Assembly (NCBI RefSeq): GCF_013409345.1
Contig: NZ_JACCBB010000001.1
Span: forward strand, 3,906,001-3,970,000
Origin: Kineococcus aurantiacus
GTDB taxonomy: Bacteria; Actinomycetota; Actinomycetes; Actinomycetales; Kineococcaceae
Direction of reading: 5' to 3'
DNA: 64,000 nucleotides
Shown here: piece after piece, positions 1 to 10,526 of the stretch
Layout: each line of letters starts with the position of its first letter
How positions within the stretch are numbered: the stretch's first letter is position 1
Notes under the pieces: model-generated
What the model was told of the DNA's origin: nothing
Seen by the model: the letters and a program-made list of their open reading frames with translations, nothing else
Databases searched by the model: none
Position numbers and translations under genes: made by a program

Positions 1-939
1 GAACCGGTCGGCCAGCTTCCCGCCGCTGGGGCGCGCCATCGACCCGACGAGCGCGCCGAGGAAGGCCAGGGTCAGCGGGACCTGCGGCAGCCCCAGGAAG
101 CCCCAGTTGAACGTGACCTGCGGGAACTCCCGGGTGATGAGGGTGGGGAACACCCCGGCGTACCCGATGAAGGACCCGAACGTCCCGATGTAGAGGAACG
201 AGATGATCCACGTGTGCTTGTTGCGCACGGCGGCGGCGTACCCGGCGAAGTCGGCCTTGGCCGTCGACAGGTTGTCCATGTACCGCCACGCCAGCACCGC
301 CGCGAGCACCGCGAGCGGGATGACGACCAGGCCCGCGCGGTCCAGGGCCAGCCCGCCGCCGATGACCACGATGATCGGGACGACCAGCTGCACGACGGCC
401 ACGCCGAGGTTGCCGCCGGCCGCGTTGAGGCCCAGGGCCGCGCCCTTCTCCCGCTCGGGGTAGAAGAACGAGATGTTCGCCATGCTGGAGGCGAAGTTCC
501 CGCCCCCGACGCCGGCGGTCGCGGCGACCAGGACCATGAGCCAGAACGGGGTGTCGGGGTTCTGCACGACGACCGCGAGCCCGGCGCACGGGACGATGAG
601 CAGCAGGGCCGAGACGATCGTCCAGTTGCGGCCGCCGAAGCGCGGCACCGCGAAGGTGTAGGGGAAGCGCAGGGTGGCCCCCACCAGGTTCGGCACGGCG
701 ATGAGCCAGAACATCTGGTCCTCGGACAGCGAGAAGCCGGACTTGTTCAGCGACGGCGTGACGATGGTCCACAGCTGCCAGACGGAGAAGCCGAGGAACT
801 CGGCGAAGATGGACAGCCACAGGTTGCGCTGGGCGACGCGGCGTCCGGTCGACTCCCACTGCGCGACGTCCTCGGGGTCGTGGTCGTCGACCCAGCGGCC
901 GGACCGGGGGACCGGGGTGGTGCGGGTGTCGAGGGTCAT
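1..939 (-). CDS. narK: NarK/NasA-type nitrate/nitrite transporter (MFS), C-terminus cut off by window edge
   Basis: Inner-membrane major facilitator protein that moves nitrate in and/or nitrite out. The 313 residues present cover about three quarters of the family's usual length; the rest lies left of the window. The nitrate-signature [13 protein letters not shown] lies at about residues 143-155, the substrate-binding Arg of helix 2 is R91 in RFPYTFAV, and a second signature-like stretch ([11 protein letters not shown]) follows in the second half. The ATG at 937-939 opens an N-terminal cytoplasmic tail before the first helix. It is transcribed divergently from the nitrate reductase fusion across a 159-base gap, so the pair forms an assimilatory nitrate unit. 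Confidence 0.93.
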   Translation of the reverse strand, partial: MTLDTRTTPVPRSGRWVDDHDPEDVAQWESTGRRVAQRNLWLSIFAEFLGFSVWQLWTIVTPSLNKSGFSLSEDQMFWLIAVPNLVGATLRFPYTFAVPRFGGRNWTIVSALLLIVPCAGLAVVVQNPDTPFWLMVLVAATAGVGGGNFASSMANISFFYPEREKGAALGLNAAGGNLGVAVVQLVVPIIVVIGGGLALDRAGLVVIPLAVLAAVLAWRYMDNLSTAKADFAGYAAAVRNKHTWIISFLYIGTFGSFIGYAGVFPTLITREFPQVTFNWGFLGLPQVPLTLAFLGALVGSMARPSGGKLADRF

Positions 940-1098
940 GGCGGCAACGTAGGCACGCTGCGTTACGGGCGGTGGCGTCCGCCGTTGCGGTCGCGTCACG
1001 TTGTCCTCACGGCTGCGGGGCGGGGCTGTGAGGAGAGCGCACCACGGGCGCAACACGGGGGAAACGGCGGTGCAACGGCGCCCTTGTGTACTGCCGAC

Positions 1099-4000
1099 GT
1101 GAGCGGCCCCGAGGTGACGACCAGCGTGCGCAGTGCCTGCTCCTACTGCGGGGTCGGGTGCGGTGTGGTCCTCGACGTCGCCACCGACCCCGAGACGGGC
1201 CGGCGCACCCTCGCCCGGGTCTCTGGGGACCGCGAGCACCCCGTGAACCGGGGCCGGCTGTGCACCAAGGGGGCGACGAGCGCCGCCCTGGTCACCGCGC
1301 CCGGGCGGCTGGAGACCGCGCAGGTGCGCGACGAGCGGGGCGGCCCGGCCCGGCCGGTGCCGCTGGAGGAGGCCGTCCGCCGGGTGGCCGACCGCTTCGC
1401 CGCGACGATCGCCGAGCACGGGCCGGACTCGGTGGCGATCTACGTCTCGGGGCAGATGTCCCTGGAGGCGCAGTACCTGTCCAACAAGCTCGCCAAGGGC
1501 TTCTGGCGCACCAACCAGATCGAGTCCAACTCCCGGCTGTGCATGGCCAGCGCCGGGACCGGCTACAAGCAGTCCCTCGGCGCCGACGGCCCGCCGGGCT
1601 CCTACGACGACTTCGACCACGCCGACGTCTTCCTCGTCGTCGGCTCCAACATGGCCGACTGCCACCCCATCCTCTTCCTGCGGATGATGGACCGGGTCCG
1701 GCAGGCCGGCGCGAAGGTGATCGTCGTGGACCCGCGGCGCACCGCGACGGCCGAGGCGGCGGACGTCTTCCTGCCCGTCCGGCCGGGCACCGACCTGGCG
1801 CTGCTCAACGGCCTGCTGCACCTGCTGGTCGAGCTGGGGGCCGTCGACGAGGACTTCGTGGCCTCCTCCACGACGGGCTGGGAGGCGATGGCGCCGCTGC
1901 TGGCCGACTTCCCCCCGGCCCGGGTGGCCGAGCTGACGGGCGTCCCCGAGGCGGACCTGCGCCGGGCCGCCGAGCTCATCGCCGGGGCCGGGAACTGGGT
2001 CAGCTGCTGGACGATGGGGCTCAACCAGAGCGTCCACGGGACCTGGAACACCAACGCCCTGGTCAACCTGCACCTGGCGACCGGGGCGATCGGCCGTCGC
2101 GGCAGCGGCCCGTTCTCCCTGACGGGCCAGCCCAACGCCATGGGCGGCCGGGAGATGGGGTACATGGGCCCGGGCCTGCCGGGGCAGCGGTCGGTGCTCG
2201 TCGAGGCCGACCGGGACTTCACCGAGAGCGTGTGGGGCCTGGAGCCGGGGACGCTGCGCACCGAGGTCGGCACCGGGACGATCGACCTGTTCCGGCGCAT
2301 GGCCGACGGGGAGGTCAAGGCCTGCTGGATCGTCTGCACCAACCCCGTCGCCTCCGTCGCGAACCGGTCCACCGTCGTCGAGGCGCTGGGGCGCTGCGAC
2401 TTCGTCGTCGTGCAGGACGCCTTCGCGGACAACGAGACGACCCCCCACGCCGACGTCCTGCTGCCCGCGGCGCTGTGGGCCGAGTCCGACCAGGTCGCCG
2501 TGAACTCCGAGCGCACCATGACCCTGCTGCCGCAGGCGGTCGACCCCGTGGGCGAGGCGAGGCCGGACTGGGAGGTCATCGCCCGCGTCGCGCAGGCCAT
2601 GGGCTTCGGGGACCAGTTCGCGTACGGGTGCGCCGCCGACGTCTTCGAGGAGATCCGGCGGTTCTCCAACCCGCACACCGGCTACGACCTGCGGGGGGTG
2701 GACCACGACCGGTTGCGCGAGGGGCCGGTGCAGTGGCCCGTGGCCCCCGACGGCCCGGCCCGCAACCCCGTGCGCTACCTCACGGGCGACGGTTCCCTGC
2801 GCTTCCCGACCGCCAGCGGCCGGGCCGTGTTCTGGCCGCGGCCGTTCGTGCCGGCCGCGGAGCTGCCCGACGACGAGTTCCCCTTCGTCCTGAACACCGG
2901 GCGCCTGCAGCACCAGTGGCACACGCTGACCAAGACGGGCAAGATCGCCAAGCTCAACAAGCTGAACCCCGGCCCGTTCGTCGAGGTGCACCCGCAGGAC
3001 GCCGAGCGCCTCGGCGTGGCCGACGGGGACCGCGTCGAGGTCGCCTCGCGGCGCGGCCGGGCGGTGCTGCCCGCGGTCGTCACCGACCGGGTGCTGCCGG
3101 GGTGCTGCTTCGCCCCCTTCCACTGGAGCGACGCGTTCGGGCAGGACCTGGCGGTGAACGCCGTCACGAACGACGCCGTCGACCCCGACAGCTTCCAGCC
3201 CGAGCTCAAGGTGTGCGCCGTGCAGCTGACCCGCGTCCCCGCCGAGGTCCCCGCCGAGGTCCCCGTGCAGGTCCCCGTGCAGGCGCCCGCGCGGGTCCCC
3301 GCCGCGTCCGGCCCGCCGGTCCTCGACGACCGGCAGGAGCGGTACCTCGCGGGGTTCCTGCACGCCCTGGGCGAGGCGCCCGGCTTCACCCCGGTGCTGC
3401 CGGACTCGGCCCCGTTCCCCGCGGCCGAGCGGGCGTGGGTCGACGGGTTCCTCGCCGGGACGTTCGCCGCCCGCCCCGCCCCCGGCACCGCCCTCGCACC
3501 CGCCTCTGCACCCGGTACCGCGGTCGCCGAGCCCGAGGTGCTCGTGCTCTACGCGTCCCAGACGGGCTCGGCCGAGGAGCACGCGCGCTCGGCGGCCGCG
3601 GTCCTGGAGGCCTCCGGGGTGCGGGTGGGCGTGCGCGGGATGGACCAGGCCGACCCCGCGCGGCTGGCGCCCACGACGCTCGTCGTCTCCAGCACCTTCG
3701 GCGACGGCGGGCCGCCGGACAACGGGGAGTCGTTCTGGGACAGCCTGTCCGCCCCCGACGCCCCGCGGCTGGACGGCAGCCGGTTCGCCGTCCTGGCCTT
3801 CGGGGACTCCAGCTACGCCGACTTCTGCGGCCACGGCCGGCGCCTCGACGAGCGGTTCGCCGAGCTCGGCGCGCAGCGGCTGCTGGACCGCGTGGACTGC
3901 GAGCCGGGGGAGGACGAGCGGGCCGCGAGCTGGAGCGCGACGATCGCCGGCCTGCTGGGCCCGTCGGCCACGTCGGCCACGTCGGCGCCGGCGGCGGCCC

Positions 4001-5073
4001 CGGCGATCCCCGCCCAGCGGTCCGCGGCCCCCGCGGCCCCCGCGCGCCCGACCCGCAAGGACCCCTACGTCTCCCGCCTGGTGCGCAACGTGCGGCTCAA
4101 CGCCGAGGGCTCCTCCAAGGAGGTCCGGCTCTTCGGGTTCGCCCGCGACGCCGGCCTGGAGCACGAGGTGGGGGACTCCCTGGGGGTCTGGCCCGTCAAC
4201 GACCCCGCCGTCGTGGAGGAGGTCGCCTCGCTGACCGGGCTCGACGCCGGTGAGCTGCGCGACCTGGACGTCACCCGCCCGTCCCCGGACCTGCTGCGGT
4301 TCGTCGCCCGGCACTCCCGGCAGGAGGGGCTGACCCCGCAGTGGTGCCGGGGCCGCCAGACCGCCGACGTCCTGCGGCACTTCCCCGTCGGGGCCGAGCC
4401 CGCCGAGTGGCGCAACCTGCTCAAACCCCTGCAGCCGCGGCAGTACTCCATCTCCTCGGCGCCGGAGGTGAACCCCGACGAGGTGCAGCTGACGGTGTCC
4501 GTGGTGCGCTACGGCGACCCCGTGCGGCACGGGGTCTGCTCCACGTTCCTGGCCGACCGCGCCGACGGCCGGGACCTGCGGGTCTTCGTCCAGCCCTCCC
4601 CGGCGTTCCGCCCGCCCGCCGACCCGTCCGTGCCGATGGTCATGATCGGGCCCGGGACGGGGGTCGCGCCCTTCCGGGGTTTCCTGCAGCACCGCCGCGC
4701 CCACGGGGCCACCGGCCCGAACTGGCTGTTCTTCGGCGAGCGCAGTTCCCGCACCGACTGGTACTACCGCGAGGAGTTCGAGGGCTGGCGCGAGGACGGT
4801 CTGCTCACGCGCCTGTCGCTGGCCTTCTCCCGCGACCAGCCCGAGAAGGTCTACGTGCAGGACCGGGTGCGCCGGCACGGCGAGGAGCTGTGGCGCTGGA
4901 TCGCCGACGGCGCCCACGTGTACGTCTGCGGCGACGCGGCGCGCATGGCCCGGGACGTCGACGCGGCGCTGCGCGAGGTGGTGGCCGAGCACGGCGGGAT
5001 GGGCGCCGAGGACGCCGCCGCGTACGTGCGGGCGATGGCCAGCGGCAAGCGGTACGTGCGCGACGTCTACTGA
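1099..5073 (+). CDS. Single-chain assimilatory nitrate reductase fused to sulfite-reductase-type flavoprotein
   Basis: About 1324 residues combining a molybdopterin nitrate reductase with its own NAD(P)H electron-transfer chain. Residues C14, C17, C21 and C55 form the N-terminal 4Fe-4S site; C148 in NSRLCMAS is the expected Mo ligand of Nas/Nap enzymes. After the molybdopterin domains a Val/Pro-rich linker of near-repeats (nt 3235-3310) leads to a flavodoxin domain (about 813-960, [13 protein letters not shown]), an Ala/Pro linker, an FAD domain ([10 protein letters not shown]) and an NADPH domain ([26 protein letters not shown]). The frame stays open far upstream; GTG 1099 is preferred because it places the Cys cluster near the N-terminus, but GTG 1114 or 1126 are possible. 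Nitrite reductase genes are not in the window. Confidence 0.92.
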   Translation: MSGPEVTTSVRSACSYCGVGCGVVLDVATDPETGRRTLARVSGDREHPVNRGRLCTKGATSAALVTAPGRLETAQVRDERGGPARPVPLEEAVRRVADRFAATIAEHGPDSVAIYVSGQMSLEAQYLSNKLAKGFWRTNQIESNSRLCMASAGTGYKQSLGADGPPGSYDDFDHADVFLVVGSNMADCHPILFLRMMDRVRQAGAKVIVVDPRRTATAEAADVFLPVRPGTDLALLNGLLHLLVELGAVDEDFVASSTTGWEAMAPLLADFPPARVAELTGVPEADLRRAAELIAGAGNWVSCWTMGLNQSVHGTWNTNALVNLHLATGAIGRRGSGPFSLTGQPNAMGGREMGYMGPGLPGQRSVLVEADRDFTESVWGLEPGTLRTEVGTGTIDLFRRMADGEVKACWIVCTNPVASVANRSTVVEALGRCDFVVVQDAFADNETTPHADVLLPAALWAESDQVAVNSERTMTLLPQAVDPVGEARPDWEVIARVAQAMGFGDQFAYGCAADVFEEIRRFSNPHTGYDLRGVDHDRLREGPVQWPVAPDGPARNPVRYLTGDGSLRFPTASGRAVFWPRPFVPAAELPDDEFPFVLNTGRLQHQWHTLTKTGKIAKLNKLNPGPFVEVHPQDAERLGVADGDRVEVASRRGRAVLPAVVTDRVLPGCCFAPFHWSDAFGQDLAVNAVTNDAVDPDSFQPELKVCAVQLTRVPAEVPAEVPVQVPVQAPARVPAASGPPVLDDRQERYLAGFLHALGEAPGFTPVLPDSAPFPAAERAWVDGFLAGTFAARPAPGTALAPASAPGTAVAEPEVLVLYASQTGSAEEHARSAAAVLEASGVRVGVRGMDQADPARLAPTTLVVSSTFGDGGPPDNGESFWDSLSAPDAPRLDGSRFAVLAFGDSSYADFCGHGRRLDERFAELGAQRLLDRVDCEPGEDERAASWSATIAGLLGPSATSATSAPAAAPAIPAQRSAAPAAPARPTRKDPYVSRLVRNVRLNAEGSSKEVRLFGFARDAGLEHEVGDSLGVWPVNDPAVVEEVASLTGLDAGELRDLDVTRPSPDLLRFVARHSRQEGLTPQWCRGRQTADVLRHFPVGAEPAEWRNLLKPLQPRQYSISSAPEVNPDEVQLTVSVVRYGDPVRHGVCSTFLADRADGRDLRVFVQPSPAFRPPADPSVPMVMIGPGTGVAPFRGFLQHRRAHGATGPNWLFFGERSSRTDWYYREEFEGWREDGLLTRLSLAFSRDQPEKVYVQDRVRRHGEELWRWIADGAHVYVCGDAARMARDVDAALREVVAEHGGMGAEDAAAYVRAMASGKRYVRDVY

Positions 5074-5122
5074 GGTCCCCCGGGTCCCGCGGGGCCGCGG
5101 GAGCCGGTGGCAGGCTGGGCCC

Positions 5123-8100
5123 GTGCAGATCGACCTCCTGGGCCCCCTGCGCGTCCGCACCGCGGACGGCGCCGAGGTCCCCGTGCCCGGGACGCGGCTG
5201 CGCCGGCTGCTCGCCGAGCTCGCCCTGCGCGCCGGTCACCCGGTGTCCACGGACCGGCTGGAGGAGCTGCTGTGGGCCGGGGAGGGACCCGGCGGTCCCG
5301 GTGCGCTGCAGTCGCTCGTGTCCCGGCTGCGCCGCACGCTGGGGACCGGGGCCGGGACCGGGGCCGGTGTCGTCGCCGGGCCGGCCGGGTACGCCCTGCA
5401 CGGGGTCGCGGTGGACGTGCCGGAGGTCGAGGCGGCCCTGGCCCGGGGGCGGTCCCTGCTGCGCGCCGGGGCCTGCGAGGAGGCCGACGCGGTCCTCACC
5501 GCCGCCCTCGCGCGCTGGCGCGGCCCGCTGGTGGACCTCACCGACACCCCCGACGCGGTGCGCCTGGAGGAGGCGCGCCTGGACGGGCTCGCCGACCGGG
5601 CCGAGGCGCGCCTGGTGACCGGGGCCCTGGACGGCCTGGCCGCCGAGCTGGAGGAGCTGGTGCGGGCGCACCCGCTGCGGGAGCGGTTCGCCGAGCTGCG
5701 GGTCCGGGTGCTCACGGCCTCGGGCCGGGCGGGGGAGGCGCTGGCCGCCTACGAGCAGACCCGGCGGCTGCTGGCCGAGGAGCTGGGGGCCGACCCCTCG
5801 GCCCCGCTGCGCGAGGCCCACCGGCAGGCGCTGGCGGGCGGTGGTGCCCCGGCGCGGCCGGCGCCCCCGGTGGCGGTGCCCGGCGCCCTGACCTCCTTCG
5901 TGGGCCGGGCCGCCGACGTCGCGCGCGTCCGCGAGCTGCTCGCCGCGGCCCGCTGCGTCACCGTCGTCGGTCCCGGGGGCGCGGGCAAGACCCGCCTGGC
6001 CGGTGAGGTCGGCGCCCTCGCCGGCGGGACCGTGCACGTCGTGCCCCTGGCCCCGGTCGCCGAGGGCGGTGACGTGCTGGGCGCCGTCGCGGCCGTCGTG
6101 GGGGCCCGGGACACCGGCCGCGGGCTGCGTCCGCTGCGCGGCGACACCGACCCCTGGACGCGCGTCGTCTCCGCGCTGGCCGCGCCCGGGAACCTGCTGG
6201 TGCTGGACAACTGCGAGCACGTCGTCGACGCCGCCGCCCACCTCGTCGAGAACCTGCTGCGCTCGTGCGCGGGGCTGCGGGTCCTGACCACCTCCCGGGA
6301 GGGCCTGGGCGTGGAGGGGGAGGTCCTGCACCCGCTGGGGCCGCTGCCGCCAGAGGCCGGCGTCGAGCTGTTCACCGACCGCGCCCGGGCCGTCTCCCCG
6401 GGTTTCACCGCCGACGGGCCGCACCGGGAGGTCGTCGAGCAGGTCGTCACCCGGCTCGACGGCCTGCCGCTGGCCCTGGAGCTGGCCGCGGCCCGGTTGC
6501 GGTCCATGAGCCCGGCCGACCTGCTGGACCGGCTCTCGGACCGGTTCCGCGTCCTGACCGGCGGCCGCCGCACGGCGGTGGCCCGGCACCGCACGCTGCG
6601 CGCCGTCGTCGACTGGAGCTGGGAACTGCTGGCTCCCGACGAGCAGGCCCTGCTGCAGCGGCTGTCGGTGTTCCACGCCCCCGTCCCGGTGGAGGCCGCC
6701 GCGGCCCTCGCCCCGGACCTGGGGGACGAGCTGACCGTGGCCGACCTGCTGGGCTCGCTCGTGGAGAAGTCGCTGCTGCAGCTGCGGCCGGGCCCGACCG
6801 CGCGGTACGGGCTGCTGGAGACCATCCGGGAGTACGGCGCGGAGCGGCTCGCCGCCTCCGGGGACGCGGAGAAGGTGCTGGAGGCGCGGACGCAGTGGGC
6901 GCTGGGCGTCAGCGAGCGCGCTTCGGCGGGGCTGCGGGGCGGCGACCAGGTGCAGTGGTCGACCCGGCTGGACGCCGAGTCCGAGGACCTCCTCGCCGCG
7001 CTGCGCCACCTCGTGACCACCGGCCGCTCGCAGCCGGCCCTGCGGCTGGCGCTGCCGGTGGCCGTGTGGTGGACCGCGCTGGGACGGCACGCCCAGGTGC
7101 GCGAGTGGCTCGCGGTGGCGCGCTCGGGCGCGCCGACCGGGGGACCGGCCGCCCTGGCCGCCGAGGGGCTCGAACTGGTCAACGGCGTCATGGACGGTGC
7201 GGGGGAGTGGGGACCGACGCGGGCGCGGATGCGGGAGCTGCGCGCCGAGCTCGCGCAGCTCGGCCCGGGCGAGCGGGACGTGCTGACCCTGCTGCTGGTG
7301 GTGTTCCTCGAGCGGTTCACCGACGAGACCGCCGCACCCGCCCCCGCCGAGCTGCGCGACGACCCGCGCGTGGCGGAGTTCCTCCGCGCGGCCGGTTCGG
7401 ACCCGTGGGCCGAGGCGCTCGTGCAGCTGATGTTCGCCGCGGCCGCCGAGAACGTGGGCGACACCGCGGCCATGTCGCAGTCCGCCGCCCGCGCGGCGGC
7501 GGGGTTCGCCGCCGTGGGGGAGAGCTGGGGGAAGGCCGGGGCCCTGCGGCTGCTGGCCCAGGGGCGCCTGTACGACGGTGACCTGGACGCCGCCGAGGAC
7601 CTGTACCGGCAGGCCGGTGACCTGGTCACCCCGTTCGGCAACGCCGACGACGAGGTGCAGCTGCGCATGCGGCTCGTCGACGTCCTGCAACGGCGCGGCC
7701 GGCTGGAGGAGGCCGTCGCCCAGCTGCAGCGGATGGAGGCCGCCGCCGGGACCGCGTCGGCCACCACCCGCACGTGGCTGGTCATGACGCAGGTCGGGCT
7801 GCTGCGGGCGACGGGCCGAGCCGAGCGGGCGCGGGAGGTCGTCGACGAGCGGCTGGCCGCCCGCCCGGCCCGCACCTCCGGCGGGGTGTGGGGTCACGAG
7901 CGCGCCGGGCTCCTGACGGTGCTGGCCCACCTGCAGCTCGACGCGGGGCAGGTGCCGCAGGCCGGGACCACCCTCGTCGAGGCCCTGGAGTTCGCGCTGG
8001 GGACCTTCGACATGCCCATCGCGGCCATGACGGCCGTGGCGGTCGCCCGCTGGGTCCTGGCCACGGGCGACCCGCGGGGCGCGGCGCGGCTGCTGGGCGT

Positions 8101-8308
8101 GGCCGCCGGCCTGCGCGGGGCCGACGACCGCACCGAGCCGGAGATCGCCCGGGTCCGCACCGACCTCGACCGCGTCCTGCCCCCCGGGGAGTTCGAGGCG
8201 GCCTACCGGGGCGGCCGCGACCTGGCGCGGGAGGAGGCGCTGGCCGGTCTGCGCGCGGTGCTCGCCCCCGCCGGCCCCGGGGCCCGTCCTCAGGCGCGGC
8301 GGGAGTAG
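5123..8308 (+). CDS. AfsR/SARP-type regulator: winged helix, BTAD, NB-ARC ATPase, TPR-like C-terminus
   Basis: A 1061-residue transcription factor. Residues 1-95 resemble the OmpR-like DNA-binding domain of SARPs (MQIDLLGPLRV start), about 97-250 a bacterial transcriptional activation domain, and about 255-580 an STAND/NB-ARC ATPase with P-loop GPGGAGKT at 283-290, a Walker B-like LLVLDNCEH and GLPLALELAAARL. The remainder is Ala/Leu-rich helical repeat sequence, probably TPR. Proteins of this build switch on target operons after a nucleotide-dependent conformational change. No target is evident; it lies 50 bases behind the nitrate reductase and overlaps the convergent exporter permease by 19 bases. 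No Shine-Dalgarno is obvious before GTG 5123, so the mRNA may be leaderless. Confidence 0.88.
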   Translation: MQIDLLGPLRVRTADGAEVPVPGTRLRRLLAELALRAGHPVSTDRLEELLWAGEGPGGPGALQSLVSRLRRTLGTGAGTGAGVVAGPAGYALHGVAVDVPEVEAALARGRSLLRAGACEEADAVLTAALARWRGPLVDLTDTPDAVRLEEARLDGLADRAEARLVTGALDGLAAELEELVRAHPLRERFAELRVRVLTASGRAGEALAAYEQTRRLLAEELGADPSAPLREAHRQALAGGGAPARPAPPVAVPGALTSFVGRAADVARVRELLAAARCVTVVGPGGAGKTRLAGEVGALAGGTVHVVPLAPVAEGGDVLGAVAAVVGARDTGRGLRPLRGDTDPWTRVVSALAAPGNLLVLDNCEHVVDAAAHLVENLLRSCAGLRVLTTSREGLGVEGEVLHPLGPLPPEAGVELFTDRARAVSPGFTADGPHREVVEQVVTRLDGLPLALELAAARLRSMSPADLLDRLSDRFRVLTGGRRTAVARHRTLRAVVDWSWELLAPDEQALLQRLSVFHAPVPVEAAAALAPDLGDELTVADLLGSLVEKSLLQLRPGPTARYGLLETIREYGAERLAASGDAEKVLEARTQWALGVSERASAGLRGGDQVQWSTRLDAESEDLLAALRHLVTTGRSQPALRLALPVAVWWTALGRHAQVREWLAVARSGAPTGGPAALAAEGLELVNGVMDGAGEWGPTRARMRELRAELAQLGPGERDVLTLLLVVFLERFTDETAAPAPAELRDDPRVAEFLRAAGSDPWAEALVQLMFAAAAENVGDTAAMSQSAARAAAGFAAVGESWGKAGALRLLAQGRLYDGDLDAAEDLYRQAGDLVTPFGNADDEVQLRMRLVDVLQRRGRLEEAVAQLQRMEAAAGTASATTRTWLVMTQVGLLRATGRAERAREVVDERLAARPARTSGGVWGHERAGLLTVLAHLQLDAGQVPQAGTTLVEALEFALGTFDMPIAAMTAVAVARWVLATGDPRGAARLLGVAAGLRGADDRTEPEIARVRTDLDRVLPPGEFEAAYRGGRDLAREEALAGLRAVLAPAGPGARPQARRE

Positions 8309-9108
8309 GCGCGCAGCGCCAGCGGGACGAACACGGCGAGGAACACCGCGATCCAGCCGCCGGTCCAGGCCAGGTCACCGGCCACCGGACCGCCCAGCAG
8401 CAACCCGCGCACCACCCCCACGAGGTGGGTGACCGGGTTCACGTGCACGAAGGACTGCAGCCACCCGGGCATCGTCGCGGTGTCCACGAACACGTTGCTG
8501 CCGAAGCTGAGCGGCATGACGAGCAGGAACATCAGCCCCTGCACCGCGCCCGGGGTGCGCACCAGGAGGCCGACGTACACCGAGATCCAGCAGAACGACA
8601 GCGCGAACGCCATCGAGACCCCCAGGGCGGCCAGGGTCGGGACGAGGCCGGTCTGCACCCGGAAACCCAGCAGGCACGCCGCGCCCGTGGTGACCGCGAA
8701 GAGGATCAGGTACCGCACGACGTCGGCCAGCACGGCCCCCACGAGCGGGGCCGACCGCGCGATGGGCAGCGACCGGAACCGGTCGAAGACGCCCTTCTGG
8801 ATGTCGGAGTTCAGGTTCTGCCCCAGCGAGACACCGGCCAGGGCGATCGACTGCGCCAGCAGCCCCGGCAGCAGGTACTGCAGGTAGCTGCCGCGGTCCC
8901 CGCCGCCGAGGGCGCCGCCGAAGATGTACGTGAACAGCAGCAGGAAGATGACCGGCTGGACGGTCACGTCGATGAGCGCCTCGGGGGTCCGGGCGGTCTT
9001 GACGAGGTTGCGGACCGCGAGCGCGCCGGCGTGCCGCAGGGCGCGCAGCGGGCGGGGTGCGGCGGGGCTGGGGGTCGTGGGGGTGGGGTGTTCCAGGACG
9101 GCGCTCAC
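8290..9108 (-). CDS. DrrB-like ABC-2 exporter permease
   Basis: Membrane component (272 residues) of a daunorubicin-resistance-type ABC exporter, with about six hydrophobic segments and an ABC-2 signature region ending in VNPVTHLVGVVRGLLLG. The GTG start at 9106-9108 overlaps the stop codon of the ATPase gene by four bases, indicating translational coupling. The frame continues upstream but the added sequence is only the antisense-like shadow of the ATPase gene. Its 3' end overlaps the convergent SARP gene by 19 bases. Substrate unknown; drugs, lipids or antibiotic-like molecules are usual for the family. Confidence 0.9.
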   Translation of the reverse strand: MSAVLEHPTPTTPSPAAPRPLRALRHAGALAVRNLVKTARTPEALIDVTVQPVIFLLLFTYIFGGALGGGDRGSYLQYLLPGLLAQSIALAGVSLGQNLNSDIQKGVFDRFRSLPIARSAPLVGAVLADVVRYLILFAVTTGAACLLGFRVQTGLVPTLAALGVSMAFALSFCWISVYVGLLVRTPGAVQGLMFLLVMPLSFGSNVFVDTATMPGWLQSFVHVNPVTHLVGVVRGLLLGGPVAGDLAWTGGWIAVFLAVFVPLALRAYSRRA

Positions 9109-10073
9109 GCGGCGACCTCCTTCTCGTTGCGGTCTCGGGTGCGGTCCTCGTGCTGGGTGAGGGTGGAGAAGACCTCGTCGAGCGTGGGCAGGTGCAGCGA
9201 CAGCTCGCTGAGGGCCACGCCGCGCCCGGCCAGCGCCGACACCGTCGTCCCCACCACGGCCTCGTCCAGGACGGGCACGGAGAACCCGCCGGCGGGCAGG
9301 GCGGTGGGTTCCTCGGAGGAGACCGCCGCGAGCAGGGACCGGACGACGGGGGCGTGGGCGGCGTCGGCGGGCACCACGGTCAGGGTGCGGTTGCCGGCCT
9401 GGCGCTTCAGGCCCAGCGGGGTGTCGTGGGCGATGACGCGGCCGTGGTCGATGACGGTGATCTCGTCGGCCAGCTGGTCGGCCTCCTCCAGGTACTGCGT
9501 CGTCAGCAGGATCGTCGACCCCTCCGCGACCAGGGTGCGCACGACGTCCCACATGGCGTCCCGCTTGGCCGGGTCCAGACCGGTCGTGGGCTCGTCGAGG
9601 AACACCACGGCCGGGCGCCCGACGAGGGAGGCGGCCAGGTCCAGGCGGCGGCGCATCCCGCCGGAGTAGGTGCCGGCCGGGCGCGACGCGGCGCCGGTGA
9701 GGTCGAACCACTCCAGGAGCTCGTCGGCGCGCCGCCGGGCGTCGCGGCGGGACAGGTCCAGCAGCGCCCCGATGAGCAGGAGGTTCTGCCGGCCGGTGAG
9801 GTCCTCGTCGACGGAGGCGTACTGGCCGGTGAGGCCGATGGTGCGGCGGACGGCGGCGGCCTCGCGGACGACGTCGTGACCGCCGATGCGGGCGGTGCCG
9901 GAGTCGGGGCGCAGCAGCGTGGCCAGGACCCGCACCGCGGTCGTCTTGCCCGCCCCGTTGGGGCCGAGCACGCCCAGGACCTTGCCCTCGGCCACGGCGA
10001 GGGAGACGCCGTCGAGGGCCCGGGTGTCACCGAATCGTTTGCGCAGGCCGTCGGCCTCGATCGCGTAGGTCAT
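9105..10073 (-). CDS. DrrA-like ABC exporter ATPase
   Basis: 322-residue ATPase with Walker A GPNGAGKTTA, the ABC signature YSGGMRRRLDLAASL and Walker B VVFLDEPTTGLDP, followed by the switch His region (ILLTTQYLEEADQLAD) and the roughly 90-residue C-terminal extension typical of DrrA-type exporters. It starts at ATG 10073 and is coupled to the permease gene by a GTGA overlap. With that permease it should form a two-gene efflux system. The promoter region contains three copies of a 9-base direct repeat. Confidence 0.93.
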   Translation of the reverse strand: MTYAIEADGLRKRFGDTRALDGVSLAVAEGKVLGVLGPNGAGKTTAVRVLATLLRPDSGTARIGGHDVVREAAAVRRTIGLTGQYASVDEDLTGRQNLLLIGALLDLSRRDARRRADELLEWFDLTGAASRPAGTYSGGMRRRLDLAASLVGRPAVVFLDEPTTGLDPAKRDAMWDVVRTLVAEGSTILLTTQYLEEADQLADEITVIDHGRVIAHDTPLGLKRQAGNRTLTVVPADAAHAPVVRSLLAAVSSEEPTALPAGGFSVPVLDEAVVGTTVSALAGRGVALSELSLHLPTLDEVFSTLTQHEDRTRDRNEKEVAA

Positions 10074-10093
10074 GGCAGGACCGTCGCCGGGGC

Positions 10094-10134
10094 CGCTGGC
10101 GCGGCGCTGTCACCCCGCTGGCGCGCGCTGGCGC
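10094..10134. repeat. Three direct repeats CGCTGGCGC upstream of the exporter operon
   Basis: CGCTGGCGC occurs at 10094-10102, 10116-10124 and 10126-10134, between the divergent exporter ATPase gene and the small HTH gene. Direct repeats in a promoter region can be binding sites for SARP-type regulators or others. In such G+C-rich DNA a chance arrangement is possible. Confidence 0.4.
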
Positions 10135-10164
10135 TTCCTGGCACGGGCCGGCACCGGGTACCAT
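10135..10164 (+). promoter_or_regulatory. Candidate promoter for the small HTH gene
   Basis: TTCCTG at 10135-10140 and TACCAT at 10159-10164 are separated by 18 bases. The -10 element fits the TANNNT actinobacterial pattern; the -35 element is weak. Transcription would start near 10171, about 65 bases before the ATG at 10237. Confidence 0.35.
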
Positions 10165-10236
10165 CGGGCCGTTTGGGCTCTTCGCCCCGCGGGTGCTCCT
10201 CGCCCCGTCCCCGCCTCACCTCGAGAATCGGATCCG

Positions 10237-10413
10237 ATGGACAAGCTCACCCTGCTCCAGGTCAGCCACCGCTACGACGTCGACGTCGCGACGCTGCACT
10301 CCCTGGTCGGCCGCGGGGCCCTGCCCGCCCCGACGTGGTCGGACGGCCGGCTGGGCTGGGAGGCCGCCGACGTGCGCGCTTCGCTGCGCAAGCTGGGGCT
10401 GCAGCGCTCCTGA
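10237..10413 (+). CDS. Small MerR/excisionase-like helix-turn-helix protein (58 aa)
   Basis: A 58-residue protein (MDKLTLLQVSHRYDVDVATL...). The pattern of a short helix, a turn at about residues 13-20, a recognition-like helix and a following Trp/Gly wing (WSDGRLGWEAADVRASL) resembles the stand-alone DNA-binding domain of MerR or Xis proteins. It lacks any effector domain. ATG 10237 is preferred over upstream in-frame starts because the sequence before it has no domain-like character. No target is known; the divergent DrrAB-like exporter is a candidate by position only. Confidence 0.6.
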   Translation: MDKLTLLQVSHRYDVDVATLHSLVGRGALPAPTWSDGRLGWEAADVRASLRKLGLQRS

Positions 10414-10526
10414 GGGCCCCGCTGCCCCGGCTGCCCGCCTTCGCGGGGCGGCTTCGAGGCGGGCTCGGCGGTGAGTGCCGCGGTGGTCCGTGGCCGGACC
10501 GGTGACGACAGGTCGGAGAGGGCACC

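Noticed and set aside
940-1098. GlnR box between narK and the nitrate reductase
   Set aside because: GTTAC and GTCAC half-site-like words occur, but no properly spaced GTnAC-n6-GnAAC pair could be found; not listed as a feature.
1086-4253. A 1055-codon frame over the nitrate reductase
   Set aside because: Arg/Gly/Ala/Pro-rich out-of-frame translation; the overlapping frame carries all Fe-S, Mo and flavin motifs.
4805-7930. A 1041-codon open frame on the minus strand
   Set aside because: It is antisense to the SARP gene and nitrate reductase end; its product is Gly/Gln/Arg/Pro-rich low-complexity sequence, the usual effect of very high G+C, and no family features appear.
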